Source: Flavobacteriales bacterium UBA1937 (lineage in GTDB: Bacteria > Bacteroidota > Bacteroidia > Flavobacteriales > Weeksellaceae). From it: a stretch of 21,717 nt of DNA. The DNA lies in assembly GCA_002337005.1 (NCBI GenBank), contig DDFD01000008.1:1-21717 (forward strand), read 5' to 3'. A program made the position numbers and the translations under genes. Numbering within the stretch: position 1 is the first letter of the stretch; the number at the start of each line of letters is the position of its first letter. Positions 7,709 to 14,826 of this stretch are shown here, piece after piece. The notes under the pieces are model-generated. The model saw only the letters and a list, made by a program, of their open reading frames with translations. It ran no database searches and was not told the origin of the DNA.

Positions 7709-8217
7709 AACTTAAATTCATTTTTGAATTTTACTGGTTTTCTTTGCAGTTTATACTCAGATTTTTTTGCAAATTCTCCTATTGGTTTTTTATCAGCGCT
7801 TTTATACTCTACAACATATTTTGCATAATCCAAAGTATCTTCACCATCAATTTCTGTAGAAATTTCTATGTTTTTTACTTTAACAAATTTTACTTTAAGA
7901 CTATCTAGCTCTTTTAGAAGGTTTTTTACATTGCTGGAGTCTTTTTTTAGGAAATAACCTTGTATTTGTTTATAATTAAGAGAATCTATAGCCGTGTTTT
8001 TATTTCCAGAAGAATATAATGCAGAAATATCATAAAGCTCCTGTAGTTTCTGCTGAGTAATACTAGCAATTGCTTGTGTACTATCTAGCTTTATACTGCT
8101 ATTATTAGCTTGTCTTAGTTGATCTAGGTCGCTAATCGGAGTGTTTTCTTTTTTACAAGAAAGGATTCCGAATGCAATTATAAATAATGAAAACACTAGA
8201 TTTTTATTTATTTTCAT
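7645..8217 (-). CDS. Lipoprotein of unknown function
   Basis: A 190-residue protein starting MKINKNLVFSLFIIAF with lipobox GILSC (Cys21), so it is lipidated and envelope-located; CKKEN after the cysteine is charged, which in some flavobacteria favours surface export. I chose the ATG at 8217 rather than the one at 8256, because the longer form puts 13 extra residues before a perfect signal peptide. The mature part is Lys/Asp-rich, probably helical early (about 25-100) and beta-rich later (VKNIEIS to FKFYFVKIDV). No family is recognised. Its start overlaps the end of the upstream membrane-protein gene by 14 bases, so the two are co-expressed and probably work together. Confidence 0.78.
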   Translation of the reverse strand: MKINKNLVFSLFIIAFGILSCKKENTPISDLDQLRQANNSSIKLDSTQAIASITQQKLQELYDISALYSSGNKNTAIDSLNYKQIQGYFLKKDSSNVKNLLKELDSLKVKFVKVKNIEISTEIDGEDTLDYAKYVVEYKSADKKPIGEFAKKSEYKLQRKPVKFKNEFKFYFVKIDVPEKKDSISSGVTK

Positions 8218-9349
8218 CTTGTTGTATTTTAAATTTAATAAGAACAATTTTTCCATTCAATGTTTTGGTTCTAATCATCTTGAAATTTTTCAGAGATGTC
8301 GTCGGAGTCGTCACAAAACCAATGTATTTTTCTTTGTCCAAAGATTCAATACCATAGGTTTCATTGTCTATAACTTGATAAATTAATGCTTTATTGCTAA
8401 TAATTTTGTCTAATTCTTTTCTCTTTTTTTCAATTTCACCATTCTTTTTACTTACATCATTTGTAGAATAATAAAATAAAGCTTGTGCATAAACATCAGG
8501 CTCTAGTTCTATAATTTCGTTAGTGTGAGCAGGATCTAGATTTCTAAAAATGGTATCTTGTTTATAAAATGGAGACGTAACTTCTAGTTTCAGGGTTTTA
8601 CTTTGCGTTCTGTATTTAAATATGCTAGAACTTAAGTCAAACTGAATTGGAGTTTCTTTTTCTTTCAATATTTTAATTTCAAGATTATCTTTAATTGGTG
8701 TATTCCTGTCTGCATCTATAAATGTAAAAGTATATTCTGTAGCAAATATCCTTTGCCAAAATATCAAAATTAATACCATCGATAATAGAACAACAGAAAT
8801 CCCTAACCAAACATATTCCTTAAAACGATAATATAAGTCAAAAATAATATTGTTTTTTTTGCTGTTAGAAATTGTTTTGTTTTCTGTATTTGTTTGTTTA
8901 TCAGTATTATTTAATTGTAAAATACCATTTTCGGGTTTGTTTTTGTTTGAATTTTCTTCAGTAGTTTCAACAATGTTTTCTGTTTTTTCGGGAGTTTCTT
9001 CATTCGCAACAATGATTTCTGCTGGGTTTTCAGTTTCAGAAATAAATTCATTGGCAAAAAGATGTTTTTTCTTAAAATCATACCAAGATTGATAATCAAC
9101 ATAAATTGCCAATAGATTGAGCATGTCAATTCTTGGTAATTTTGTAGTAGGAATGTTCTTGAAGTAGGTATAAAAAGACTTTTCGCTAATGTTTCCCTTA
9201 GCTTTTCTTCTCAGGTCTTCCTGAAAATAGATAATATCAATACCCTTCCATTTCGAAATATCATCAAATGAAGGATGATGATTTTTTAAATATTCTGCCT
9301 GAACTTCTAATTTTAGCTGCTCAAAATGCAATAAATCTAAATCTGCCAA
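8204..9349 (-). CDS. Single-pass membrane protein with unrecognised N-terminal domain
   Basis: A 381-residue protein of three parts. Residues 1-100 form a compact, helical, basic domain (ISKWKGIDIIYFQEDLRRKA, then NISEKSFYTYFKN and LPRIDMLNLLAIYV) that could bind DNA or a partner in the cytoplasm. Residues 100-167 are a low-complexity Glu/Asn/Thr linker. A membrane helix lies at about 179-198. Residues 200-381 are a periplasmic beta-rich domain (TFTFIDADRNTPIKDN) with a charged helical stretch near 300-320. The start is TTG, with an in-frame TGA two codons upstream. It overlaps the lipoprotein gene and is divergent from the Lpp-like gene across the palindrome at 9393. The architecture resembles a transmembrane envelope sensor, but I cannot name the family. 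Confidence 0.78.
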   Translation of the reverse strand: MADLDLLHFEQLKLEVQAEYLKNHHPSFDDISKWKGIDIIYFQEDLRRKAKGNISEKSFYTYFKNIPTTKLPRIDMLNLLAIYVDYQSWYDFKKKHLFANEFISETENPAEIIVANEETPEKTENIVETTEENSNKNKPENGILQLNNTDKQTNTENKTISNSKKNNIIFDLYYRFKEYVWLGISVVLLSMVLILIFWQRIFATEYTFTFIDADRNTPIKDNLEIKILKEKETPIQFDLSSSIFKYRTQSKTLKLEVTSPFYKQDTIFRNLDPAHTNEIIELEPDVYAQALFYYSTNDVSKKNGEIEKKRKELDKIISNKALIYQVIDNETYGIESLDKEKYIGFVTTPTTSLKNFKMIRTKTLNGKIVLIKFKIQQDENK

Positions 9350-9392
9350 TTTTCAAAAAAATATTTAATTGTTTGATTTTCAGTTATGTTTT

Positions 9393-9413
9393 TTTGTAAA
9401 ACTATTTTACAAA
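9393..9413. promoter_or_regulatory. Palindrome upstream of first Lpp-like gene
   Basis: Perfect inverted repeat TTTGTAAAA (9393-9401), CTA, TTTTACAAA (9405-9413). It lies 42 bases upstream of the -7 box of the 9521 gene and 43 bases from the start of the divergent membrane-protein gene. The core TTGTAA-N7-TTACAA recurs at 9874 before the paralogue at the same distance from its promoter. Confidence 0.6.
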
Positions 9414-9455
9414 GATATTACAATTAATTTTCTCTCACAAATTTTCTTACTGCCA

Positions 9456-9463
9456 TACCTTTG
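9456..9463 (+). promoter_or_regulatory. -7 box of first Lpp-like gene
   Basis: TACCTTTG fits TAnnTTTG, giving a leader of about 50 bases before the ATG at 9521. No TTG occurs at -33, so an activator bound upstream could compensate. Confidence 0.6.
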
Positions 9464-9520
9464 TCCCATTAAAAGTGAACAAAAAACTTTATTTAATAAC
9501 AATTTAAAATTTTATTTATT

Positions 9521-9742
9521 ATGAAAAAATCATTATTTGTAGCTGCTATCGCTGCTTTAGCTGTTGTTGCTTGTAAAAAATCTGAAACTGTTGAAACTCC
9601 TGCTGCTGACTCTGCTGCTGCTGTAGTTGATTCTGCTGCTACTACTGTTGACTCTGCTGCTGCTAAAGTTGACTCTGCTGCTGCTAAAGTTGATTCTGCT
9701 GCTACTAAAGTAGAAGATGCTGCTAAAGAAGTTAAAAAATAA
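9521..9742 (+). CDS. Small Ala-rich Lpp-like lipoprotein (copy 1)
   Basis: A 73-residue lipoprotein with signal MKKSLFVAA, lipobox AVVAC (Cys18) and a 56-residue mature chain, close in size to E. coli Braun lipoprotein. From residue 36 it is five back-to-back heptads (VDSAATT, VDSAAAK twice, VDSAATK, VEDAAKE), with Val and Ala spaced as in an alanine-zipper coiled coil, and it ends VKK. A terminal Lys is the residue Lpp uses for cross-linking to peptidoglycan; whether that happens here is unknown. Nearly every Ala codon is GCT, suggesting high expression. It has its own promoter, palindrome and terminator. The paralogue follows at 10002. Confidence 0.85.
   Translation: MKKSLFVAAIAALAVVACKKSETVETPAADSAAAVVDSAATTVDSAAAKVDSAAAKVDSAATKVEDAAKEVKK
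9626..9709 (+). repeat. Four 21-base in-gene tandem repeats
   Basis: Four consecutive 21-base units (9626, 9647, 9668, 9689), two of them identical, each coding one heptad of the lipoprotein (VDSAAAK type). Such repeats can gain or lose units by slippage, changing coiled-coil length by exactly two helical turns. Confidence 0.9.
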
Positions 9743-9770
9743 TTAAGATTATTTTACTTAAAAAAAATCA

Positions 9771-9799
9771 AGTCATTTGCTCAGCAAATGGCTTTTTTT
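9771..9799 (+). terminator. Rho-independent terminator after copy 1
   Basis: Stem AGTCATTTGC (9771-9780) / GCAAATGGCT (9784-9793) with one G-T pair, loop TCA, followed by T's through 9799. It separates the two paralogous lipoprotein genes into individual transcripts. Confidence 0.9.
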
Positions 9800-9873
9800 G
9801 TTTTATAAGCTAGCAAAAATACACTTTATATTTTTATGGCTATTTTCTAATTGTTGTAAAATCATCCTTTTTT

Positions 9874-9892
9874 TTGTAAGTTTATTTTACAA
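9874..9892. promoter_or_regulatory. Second TTGTAA-N7-TTACAA palindrome
   Basis: Arms TTGTAA (9874-9879) and TTACAA (9887-9892), 7 bases apart. It ends 44 bases before the -7 box of the 10002 gene, versus 43 for the equivalent core in copy 1. The bases between the arms differ from copy 1 while the arms do not. Confidence 0.55.
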
Positions 9893-9936
9893 CGATATTT
9901 ACAATTATTTTTCTATATATATTTTTTTAATGGTAC

Positions 9937-9944
9937 TACATTTG
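9937..9944 (+). promoter_or_regulatory. -7 box of second Lpp-like gene
   Basis: TACATTTG fits TAnnTTTG, with a leader of about 50 bases before the ATG at 10002, the same layout as for copy 1. Confidence 0.6.
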
Positions 9945-10001
9945 TCTTGTTAATATAGAACAACAAAAAATTTTAAAACAACCAATTTAAATTAATTTAT
10001 T

Positions 10002-10286
10002 ATGAAAAAATCATTATTTGTAGCAGCAGTAGCTGCTCTAGCATTAGTAGCTTGTAAAAAATCTGAAACTAAAGAAGCTGTAGGAGCAGTAGATTCTGCT
10101 GTAAGTGCAAATGTAGATTCTGCCAATGTAGCTCTAGATTCTGCAAAAGTAAAATTGGATTCTGCAGCAGCTAAAGTAGAAACTAAAGCAGGTGAAGTAA
10201 AAGAAGCGACCAAAGATGCTGTAAAAGATGCAGCTGGTGCTGTAAAAGAAGGCGCTTCTAAAGTAGAAGAAGCTACTAAAAAATAA
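10002..10286 (+). CDS. Small Ala/Lys-rich lipoprotein (copy 2)
   Basis: A 94-residue paralogue of the 9521 product. The first nine residues are identical (MKKSLFVAA), the lipobox is ALVAC (Cys18), and CKKSET is shared. The mature 77 residues continue with looser repeats (VDSA, LDSAKVK, LDSAAAK) and then a Lys/Glu/Ala-rich amphipathic tail (VKEATKDAVKDAAGAVKEG) like LEA-type repeats, ending in KK. It probably forms a long helix projecting from the outer or inner membrane. It arose by tandem duplication including the promoter region, but uses mostly GCA/GTA codons where copy 1 uses GCT/GTT, so the duplication is old or the codon pressure differs. Cross-linking to peptidoglycan is possible but unproven. 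Confidence 0.83.
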   Translation: MKKSLFVAAVAALALVACKKSETKEAVGAVDSAVSANVDSANVALDSAKVKLDSAAAKVETKAGEVKEATKDAVKDAAGAVKEGASKVEEATKK

Positions 10287-10313
10287 TTGAAAATTATTTG
10301 ACCAAAAAAACGA

Positions 10314-10342
10314 AAGCCTTTCGCAACGCGAAGGGCTTTTTT
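10314..10342. terminator. Terminator between copy 2 and the RNA methyltransferase
   Basis: Stem AAGCCTTTCGC (10314-10324) / GCGAAGGGCTT (10328-10338) with one G-T pair, loop AAC and a T-run to 10342. The T-run overlaps the stop codon of the convergent methyltransferase gene, which may use the same hairpin. Confidence 0.88.
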
Positions 10343-11111
10343 ATTTTTCCAATTTTTGTCTTAGGATTTCGTAGCAAGCAATAGCAACTGCATTGCTCAA
10401 ATTCAGAGAATCTATGGTTCCTGCCATTGGGATGAGAATGTTTTCTCCTTTATTGAGCCAGAAATCACTTAAACCAGAATGTTCTGTGCCAAAAAATAGT
10501 GCAGAATTTTTTTTAAAATCTTTTTTATGAATATTTTCGGCGTTTTCATCCATAAAAGTGGTGTAGATTTTGAAATTATTTTTTTGTAAAAATGTTAATG
10601 TTTCTTCATTGGTTGCGGAGAAAATATTCATCCCAAAAAAGCATCCTACACTACTTCTCAAAACATTTGGATTGTAAAAATCAACCTTAGAATCAGTGAC
10701 AATTAAAGCATCAATGCCAAAAGCTTCGCAACTTCTGAGAATAGCACCTAGGTTACCAGGTTTTTCTACAGATTCTACTACAATGATAGAGGCATTTTCT
10801 TTTGGTTGATATTCTTTTAAATTAAATTCTTTTGCTTTGTAAATTCCGATAATTCCTTCGGAAGTGCCTCTGTAAGCTGATTTTTCATATACTTGAGGAG
10901 AAACATAATGAATTTTTCCTTCTGGAAGATTGATGCCAAAAATATTTTCGCAAATAAAATATTCTACATTTTCAAACCCGAATTGAATAGCACGTTCATT
11001 TTCTTGTTTTCCTTCCACTACAAAAACACCTGATTTTTTACGAAAGCGGTTGTCTGTAATTAATCGGTTTAGATTTTTTATTTTTTCGTTTTGTAAACTT
11101 TCGATAATCAT
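10341..11111 (-). CDS. TrmH/SpoU-family RNA 2'-O-methyltransferase
   Basis: SAM-dependent methyltransferase acting on rRNA or tRNA ribose. The 256 residues have an N-terminal substrate-binding domain (about 1-95, with FVVEGKQENERAI) and the knotted SpoU domain with its three motifs: motif 1 EKPGNLGAILRSCEAFG (116-132, Asn120 and Arg126), motif 2 LFFGTEHSGLS (205-215, Glu210) and motif 3 IPMAGTIDSLNLSNAVAIA (227-245). The layout is that of the 23S rRNA 2'-O-methyltransferases RlmB/TsnR type; the exact nucleotide cannot be inferred. It lies 87 bases after rmuC. Confidence 0.9.
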   Translation of the reverse strand: MIIESLQNEKIKNLNRLITDNRFRKKSGVFVVEGKQENERAIQFGFENVEYFICENIFGINLPEGKIHYVSPQVYEKSAYRGTSEGIIGIYKAKEFNLKEYQPKENASIIVVESVEKPGNLGAILRSCEAFGIDALIVTDSKVDFYNPNVLRSSVGCFFGMNIFSATNEETLTFLQKNNFKIYTTFMDENAENIHKKDFKKNSALFFGTEHSGLSDFWLNKGENILIPMAGTIDSLNLSNAVAIACYEILRQKLEK

Positions 11112-11198
11112 ATTTTTAACGCAAAGAGTGCAAAGTATTTTTTAAATTAATATTGTTTAGGAGTTTGCAAAGATGAGAATCATAAGACTTTCATTATT

Positions 11199-12584
11199 CT
11201 ATTCCTCTTCTATATTTTCTAAACTAGAATTAGCTCTATTAATAATCGCTTCTGGTAAAGATTTTTTGGCTTTTGCTCCCATTATTTTTAATTTTTGAAC
11301 ACTGGTAATAAGGTTTCCTTTTCCGTCAACTAACTTATTCATAGCGCCTTCGTATTCGGTTTTGGCTTCGTCCATTTTTTTACCAATTTTAACCAAATCT
11401 GTTACAAAACCATCAAATTTGTCATATAAAGCTCCTGCTTGTCTTGCAATTTCCACTGCATTTTCTTGTTGTTTTTGGTTGGTCCACATAGAATCAATGG
11501 TACGAAGTGTAGCCAATAAAGTAGATGGTGTAACAATCACAATATTTTTTTCAAAAGCTTTATTGTAAAGTTGAGCATCTTCGTTCAAAGCAATAGCAAA
11601 AGCGGGTTCTATTGGGATGAAAAGCAGCACAAAATCTGGACTTTCCATTTGGTAAAGATGCTGATAGTTTTTGTTGCCCAGTTGTTCTACGTGTCTTTTT
11701 AGAGAGTTTACGTGTTCTTTTAGAAATGCAGATTTCAGTTCTTCGTTGTCTTCATTGATGTATTTTTCATAAGCGGTAAGAGAAACTTTAGAATCCACAA
11801 TCATTTTTTTGCCATCCGGAAGATTAATCACAACATCTGGCTGAACTCTATTTCCTTCTTCGGTTACAAAACTTTTTTGGATTTCGTATTCTCTGCCTTT
11901 TTCTAAACCAGATTTTTCTAAAACACGCTCTAAGATTAATTCTCCCCAATTTCCTTGAATTTTACTATCACCTTTTAACGCTTTTGTAAGATTAAGGGTT
12001 TCTTTGCTCATTTGTAAATTCAAATCCTTAAGGCCAATGATTTGTTGGCGAAGAGCGGCGTGATAATCTATACTTTCTTTGTGCGTATTTTCTACTTTTT
12101 TTTCAAAATCTGTAATTTTTTCTTGAAGCGGATTCAAGATGTTTTTTAGATTTTGTTGGTTTTGTTCGGTGAATTTCAGGGTTTTTTCTTCCAAAATTTT
12201 ATTGGCTAAATTCTGAAATTCGGTTTTGGCAACTTCTTGCATTTTGGAGATTTCTTCTTTTTGAGAGTCGAGAAGTTTCTGTAGGTTTTCGTTTTGTGCA
12301 GCCAATTGAGATTTAAGACCGATTAATTGGTTTTTATCGTTTTGAAGTTCCTTAATTTCAATATTTTGTTTTACGTTGAGCTCTTGTTGTTCTGCAATTT
12401 TTTGGTTTTGAGATTTGTTTTCCGCAGAAATTTCGGCTAAAGTTTTATTAAATTCGGCTTCTTTTTTTGTGAAATTTTGTTGAAGTTCATCGTGAATTTT
12501 CCTTGAAACAGAAGATGATTTAACGATGAAGTAAGCGAGAATCGCCCCAAAAATAAATGCGAGAATTATATATAAGATTTCCAT
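11199..12584 (-). CDS. rmuC: RmuC-family DNA recombination protein
   Basis: Family associated with limiting recombination at inverted repeats in E. coli. The 461 residues start with a membrane helix (about 2-21), followed by a long coiled coil rich in Gln, Lys and Glu (about 25-195). The conserved RmuC nuclease-like domain (about 200-435) carries IQGNWGELILERVLEKSGL, RVQPDVVINLPDGKKMIVDSK and FIPIEPAFAIAL. These give the PD-(D/E)xK-like Asp and the D-S-K motif. It is 36 bases downstream of the channel gene, with a possible promoter abutting the ATG. Confidence 0.93.
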   Translation of the reverse strand: MEILYIILAFIFGAILAYFIVKSSSVSRKIHDELQQNFTKKEAEFNKTLAEISAENKSQNQKIAEQQELNVKQNIEIKELQNDKNQLIGLKSQLAAQNENLQKLLDSQKEEISKMQEVAKTEFQNLANKILEEKTLKFTEQNQQNLKNILNPLQEKITDFEKKVENTHKESIDYHAALRQQIIGLKDLNLQMSKETLNLTKALKGDSKIQGNWGELILERVLEKSGLEKGREYEIQKSFVTEEGNRVQPDVVINLPDGKKMIVDSKVSLTAYEKYINEDNEELKSAFLKEHVNSLKRHVEQLGNKNYQHLYQMESPDFVLLFIPIEPAFAIALNEDAQLYNKAFEKNIVIVTPSTLLATLRTIDSMWTNQKQQENAVEIARQAGALYDKFDGFVTDLVKIGKKMDEAKTEYEGAMNKLVDGKGNLITSVQKLKIMGAKAKKSLPEAIINRANSSLENIEEE

Positions 12585-12588
12585 ACGA

Positions 12589-12596
12589 CAAAAGTA
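12589..12596 (-). promoter_or_regulatory. Candidate -7 box touching the rmuC start
   Basis: On the minus strand TACTTTTG ends only 4 bases before the rmuC ATG. If used, the mRNA would start at or next to the ATG (leaderless). There is no matching TTG upstream, so this could be chance. Confidence 0.3.
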
Positions 12597-12620
12597 ATAA
12601 ATTATAAAATATTTTTGGAT

Positions 12621-13286
12621 TTAACTTTTTTCATCATCTTTTACAAACCAAGATGCAAGGAACGCAGTGAAAGTACCAAATAAACCAACGCCTACTGTCA
12701 TAAGAGCAACGGCAATTATTCTACCTTCTGTTGTTACAGGATATTTATCTCCATAACCAACTGTTGTAACAGTGACGTATGCCCACCAAAGTGCATCTTC
12801 GGCAGTCTTTATATTACTCTCTGGTGCAATTTCTACCTGAAGTATTGAAATTGAAGAAAAAATTATCATTAATATAGCAATAATAACTACTGTTGTAAAT
12901 GCTCCTTGACTTTTATTTTTATAGACGTAATTAATCAGATGTTTTGCAGAGCGAAAGGCTCGTAATATTCTTAGAAGTCTAATTAATCTAAATGCTCTGC
13001 CTGCTCTTAAATAACCAAATGTAGGAATGCTAGATATTAAATCAATCCACCCCAGTTTCATGAAATTTAGTTTGTTTTCAGCTTTAATAAAATTTATAAA
13101 GAAATCTAATAAAAAAACTACGCAAATTGCATCATCAATATAATCTAAGAGTCTTGAGGTTTCATGAGAGAATATGAAAACGGAGCTTATTAATAATTCT
13201 GATAATACATAAATTGAAAGAATTATTACTATTATATTTAAAGGTTTTAAAGAATTAACTCGCTCTTGGTTTAGATCATCACTCAT
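12621..13286 (-). CDS. Voltage-gated-type potassium channel (ion transporter family)
   Basis: Six-helix K+ channel subunit, 221 residues, shorter than KvAP because it ends right after the pore helix S6. The S4 segment has seven arginines exactly every third residue (R94, 97, 100, 103, 106, 109, 112), so the voltage sensor looks complete. The pore has the selectivity filter TVGYGD (175-180) preceded by the WWAYVTVT pore helix, and S6 is rich in Gly (TVGVGLFGTF). It probably assembles as a tetramer in the inner membrane. There is no cytoplasmic RCK or cyclic-nucleotide domain. It is embedded between pncB (10-base gap) and rmuC. Confidence 0.9.
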   Translation of the reverse strand: MSDDLNQERVNSLKPLNIIVIILSIYVLSELLISSVFIFSHETSRLLDYIDDAICVVFLLDFFINFIKAENKLNFMKLGWIDLISSIPTFGYLRAGRAFRLIRLLRILRAFRSAKHLINYVYKNKSQGAFTTVVIIAILMIIFSSISILQVEIAPESNIKTAEDALWWAYVTVTTVGYGDKYPVTTEGRIIAVALMTVGVGLFGTFTAFLASWFVKDDEKS

Positions 13287-13296
13287 CCTAATTTTT

Positions 13297-14469
13297 TTAA
13301 TCTTTAATTCTCAAAAATTCTTTAGCTAGTTCTATCATTTTCGGATCGCCAGTATATTTTCCTTTTTCATCAGATAATTTCACGGTTGGTATCCATTCTC
13401 CGTTGTCAGATTTTACACCAATTAATTTCATCACGATATTCATTGGTTTTAAGCCAACATCATTGGTCAGATTAGTGCCAATGCCAAATGAAATTCCTAT
13501 TTTTCCGCTGCAATAATTGGTGATTTCTTCTACTTTTTCCAAATTTAATCCATCTGAAAAAATAATGTATTTGTATAATGGATTGATGCCGTTTTTTTCG
13601 TAATGAGCAATGGTTTTATCTGCAAATTCTAGCGGATCTCCGCTGTCGTGACGAACGCCGTCAAACAATTTTGTGAATTTTTTATCAAATTGATTGAAGA
13701 AAACATCTGTGGTAAAAGTATCTGAAAGGGCAACTCCCAAATCTCCTCTATAAACATCTACCCAATGATCAAGTGCGATTTTGTTGGCCATTTTGAAACC
13801 ATATTCTGCAGCGTGAAACATAAACCATTCGTGTGCATGTGTTCCTATTGGTTTTACACCGTATTTCATTGCAAAATGCACATTAGAAGAACCAATAAAT
13901 TTGGTGTTTTCTTTTTTGGCAAGCGAACCAATTACCAAATCGTGTACTTTATAAGAATGCCTTCTTCTGGTTCCAAATTCTGCATAAGTTACGCCCAATG
14001 TATTCAGTTTTTCGGATTTTTCTAAAGTGTTTTTAATGACTGTTTCATTAGAATTTCTTTCTAAATGATTCATTTCGTAATGCAATTCTGAAATCAAAGC
14101 CAATAGTGGAACCTCCCAAAGTATGGTTCTGTACCAGAGACCTTCTACGGTAACTTCTACCTCATTTCCGTTTTGAGTGATAATCACTTCGGAAGGATCA
14201 TAACGGTAGCCTTCTAAAAAATCTAGATAGGGCAAATCGATATATGGGCAAGTTTTTGCCATGAATTTTTTTTCGTCTTTAGTGAGTTTTAGCTCTGCCA
14301 TTGCATTTACAGAAGCTCTAAGTTCTTCTGCAAAACCTTCTGGGAAATGGTGTTTTCCTCGGTTGATGAATTGGTATTTTACGATTTGTTTTGGGAACAG
14401 TTTTACCACGGCGTTTTGCATGGTGATTTTGTAAAAATCGTTGTCTAAAATAGAATTGAGTCTGGTCAA
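13297..14469 (-). CDS. pncB: Nicotinate phosphoribosyltransferase
   Basis: Makes nicotinate mononucleotide from nicotinate and PRPP with ATP hydrolysis, the entry step of NAD salvage. The 390 residues match the E. coli-type enzyme (about 400). Motifs include SILDNDFYKITMQNAV (6-21), FINRGKHHFPEGF (34-46), YAEFGTRRR (162-170) and GTHAHEWFMFHAAEYG (209-224), in which His213 aligns with the autophosphorylated histidine. FDGVRHDSGDP is the PRPP-phosphate-binding strand. The start is TTG; the start is family-typical and the next Met is inside the conserved DFYKITM segment. It lies 10 bases after the DUF1801 gene. Confidence 0.94.
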   Translation of the reverse strand: MTRLNSILDNDFYKITMQNAVVKLFPKQIVKYQFINRGKHHFPEGFAEELRASVNAMAELKLTKDEKKFMAKTCPYIDLPYLDFLEGYRYDPSEVIITQNGNEVEVTVEGLWYRTILWEVPLLALISELHYEMNHLERNSNETVIKNTLEKSEKLNTLGVTYAEFGTRRRHSYKVHDLVIGSLAKKENTKFIGSSNVHFAMKYGVKPIGTHAHEWFMFHAAEYGFKMANKIALDHWVDVYRGDLGVALSDTFTTDVFFNQFDKKFTKLFDGVRHDSGDPLEFADKTIAHYEKNGINPLYKYIIFSDGLNLEKVEEITNYCSGKIGISFGIGTNLTNDVGLKPMNIVMKLIGVKSDNGEWIPTVKLSDEKGKYTGDPKMIELAKEFLRIKD

Positions 14470-14479
14470 AGTATTGATT

Positions 14480-14824
14480 TTAAATTTTATTTTTTCTAAA
14501 TTCTGTGATTTCTTGGATTAAATCCCAAGGCAAATCTTGAGTAAAAGGAAATTGAATAGCTCCCTTCGATGTTTTATACTTTTGAAGTTTTTTTTCAAAA
14601 ATTTTTACAGCTTCGGCGCCAGGATAAAGCCCGAAGTGATTTTTAAACGCACCGAAATGAATAATATTTTTTCCTTTTTGTACAAATGTAGGAATTCCGT
14701 ATTTTATTTCGAGGGTAGTTTCGGGTAAAATTTTCTGAATGAAATTTTTTAAGTCTTCCATTTTTATTTGAATTTCTTCCGAGAAATCTAGGCAGTACTC
14801 TTCGTAGGTTTCGTGTTTTTTCAT
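14480..14824 (-). CDS. DUF1801 (YdhG-like) protein
   Basis: A 114-residue cytosolic protein with the DUF1801 pattern: a helical N-terminal part (about 1-37), then IKYGIPTFVQKGKNIIHFGAFKNHFGLYP (40-68) and YKTSKGAIQFPFTQDLPWDLI (82-102). A member in Bacillus, YdhG, has been proposed as a frataxin-like iron chaperone, but most members are uncharacterised, so I would not assign that role. It sits in a tight series (2 bases after the DUF5995 gene and 10 before pncB). Confidence 0.85.
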   Translation of the reverse strand: MKKHETYEEYCLDFSEEIQIKMEDLKNFIQKILPETTLEIKYGIPTFVQKGKNIIHFGAFKNHFGLYPGAEAVKIFEKKLQKYKTSKGAIQFPFTQDLPWDLIQEITEFRKNKI

Positions 14825-14826
14825 AA

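Noticed and set aside
8218..8256. 13-residue extension of the 7645 lipoprotein
   Set aside because: The signal peptide and lipobox are complete from the ATG at 8217.
9626..9709. Tandem 21-base units as a CRISPR or minisatellite
   Set aside because: No spacers; the units are contiguous and keep the heptad reading frame, so they are coding repeats.
9992..10213. 73-codon minus-strand ORF opposite copy 2 of the lipoprotein
   Set aside because: The Ala/Ser/Thr-rich reading is the antisense of GCA/GTA repeats; the plus strand has a lipobox, promoter and terminator.
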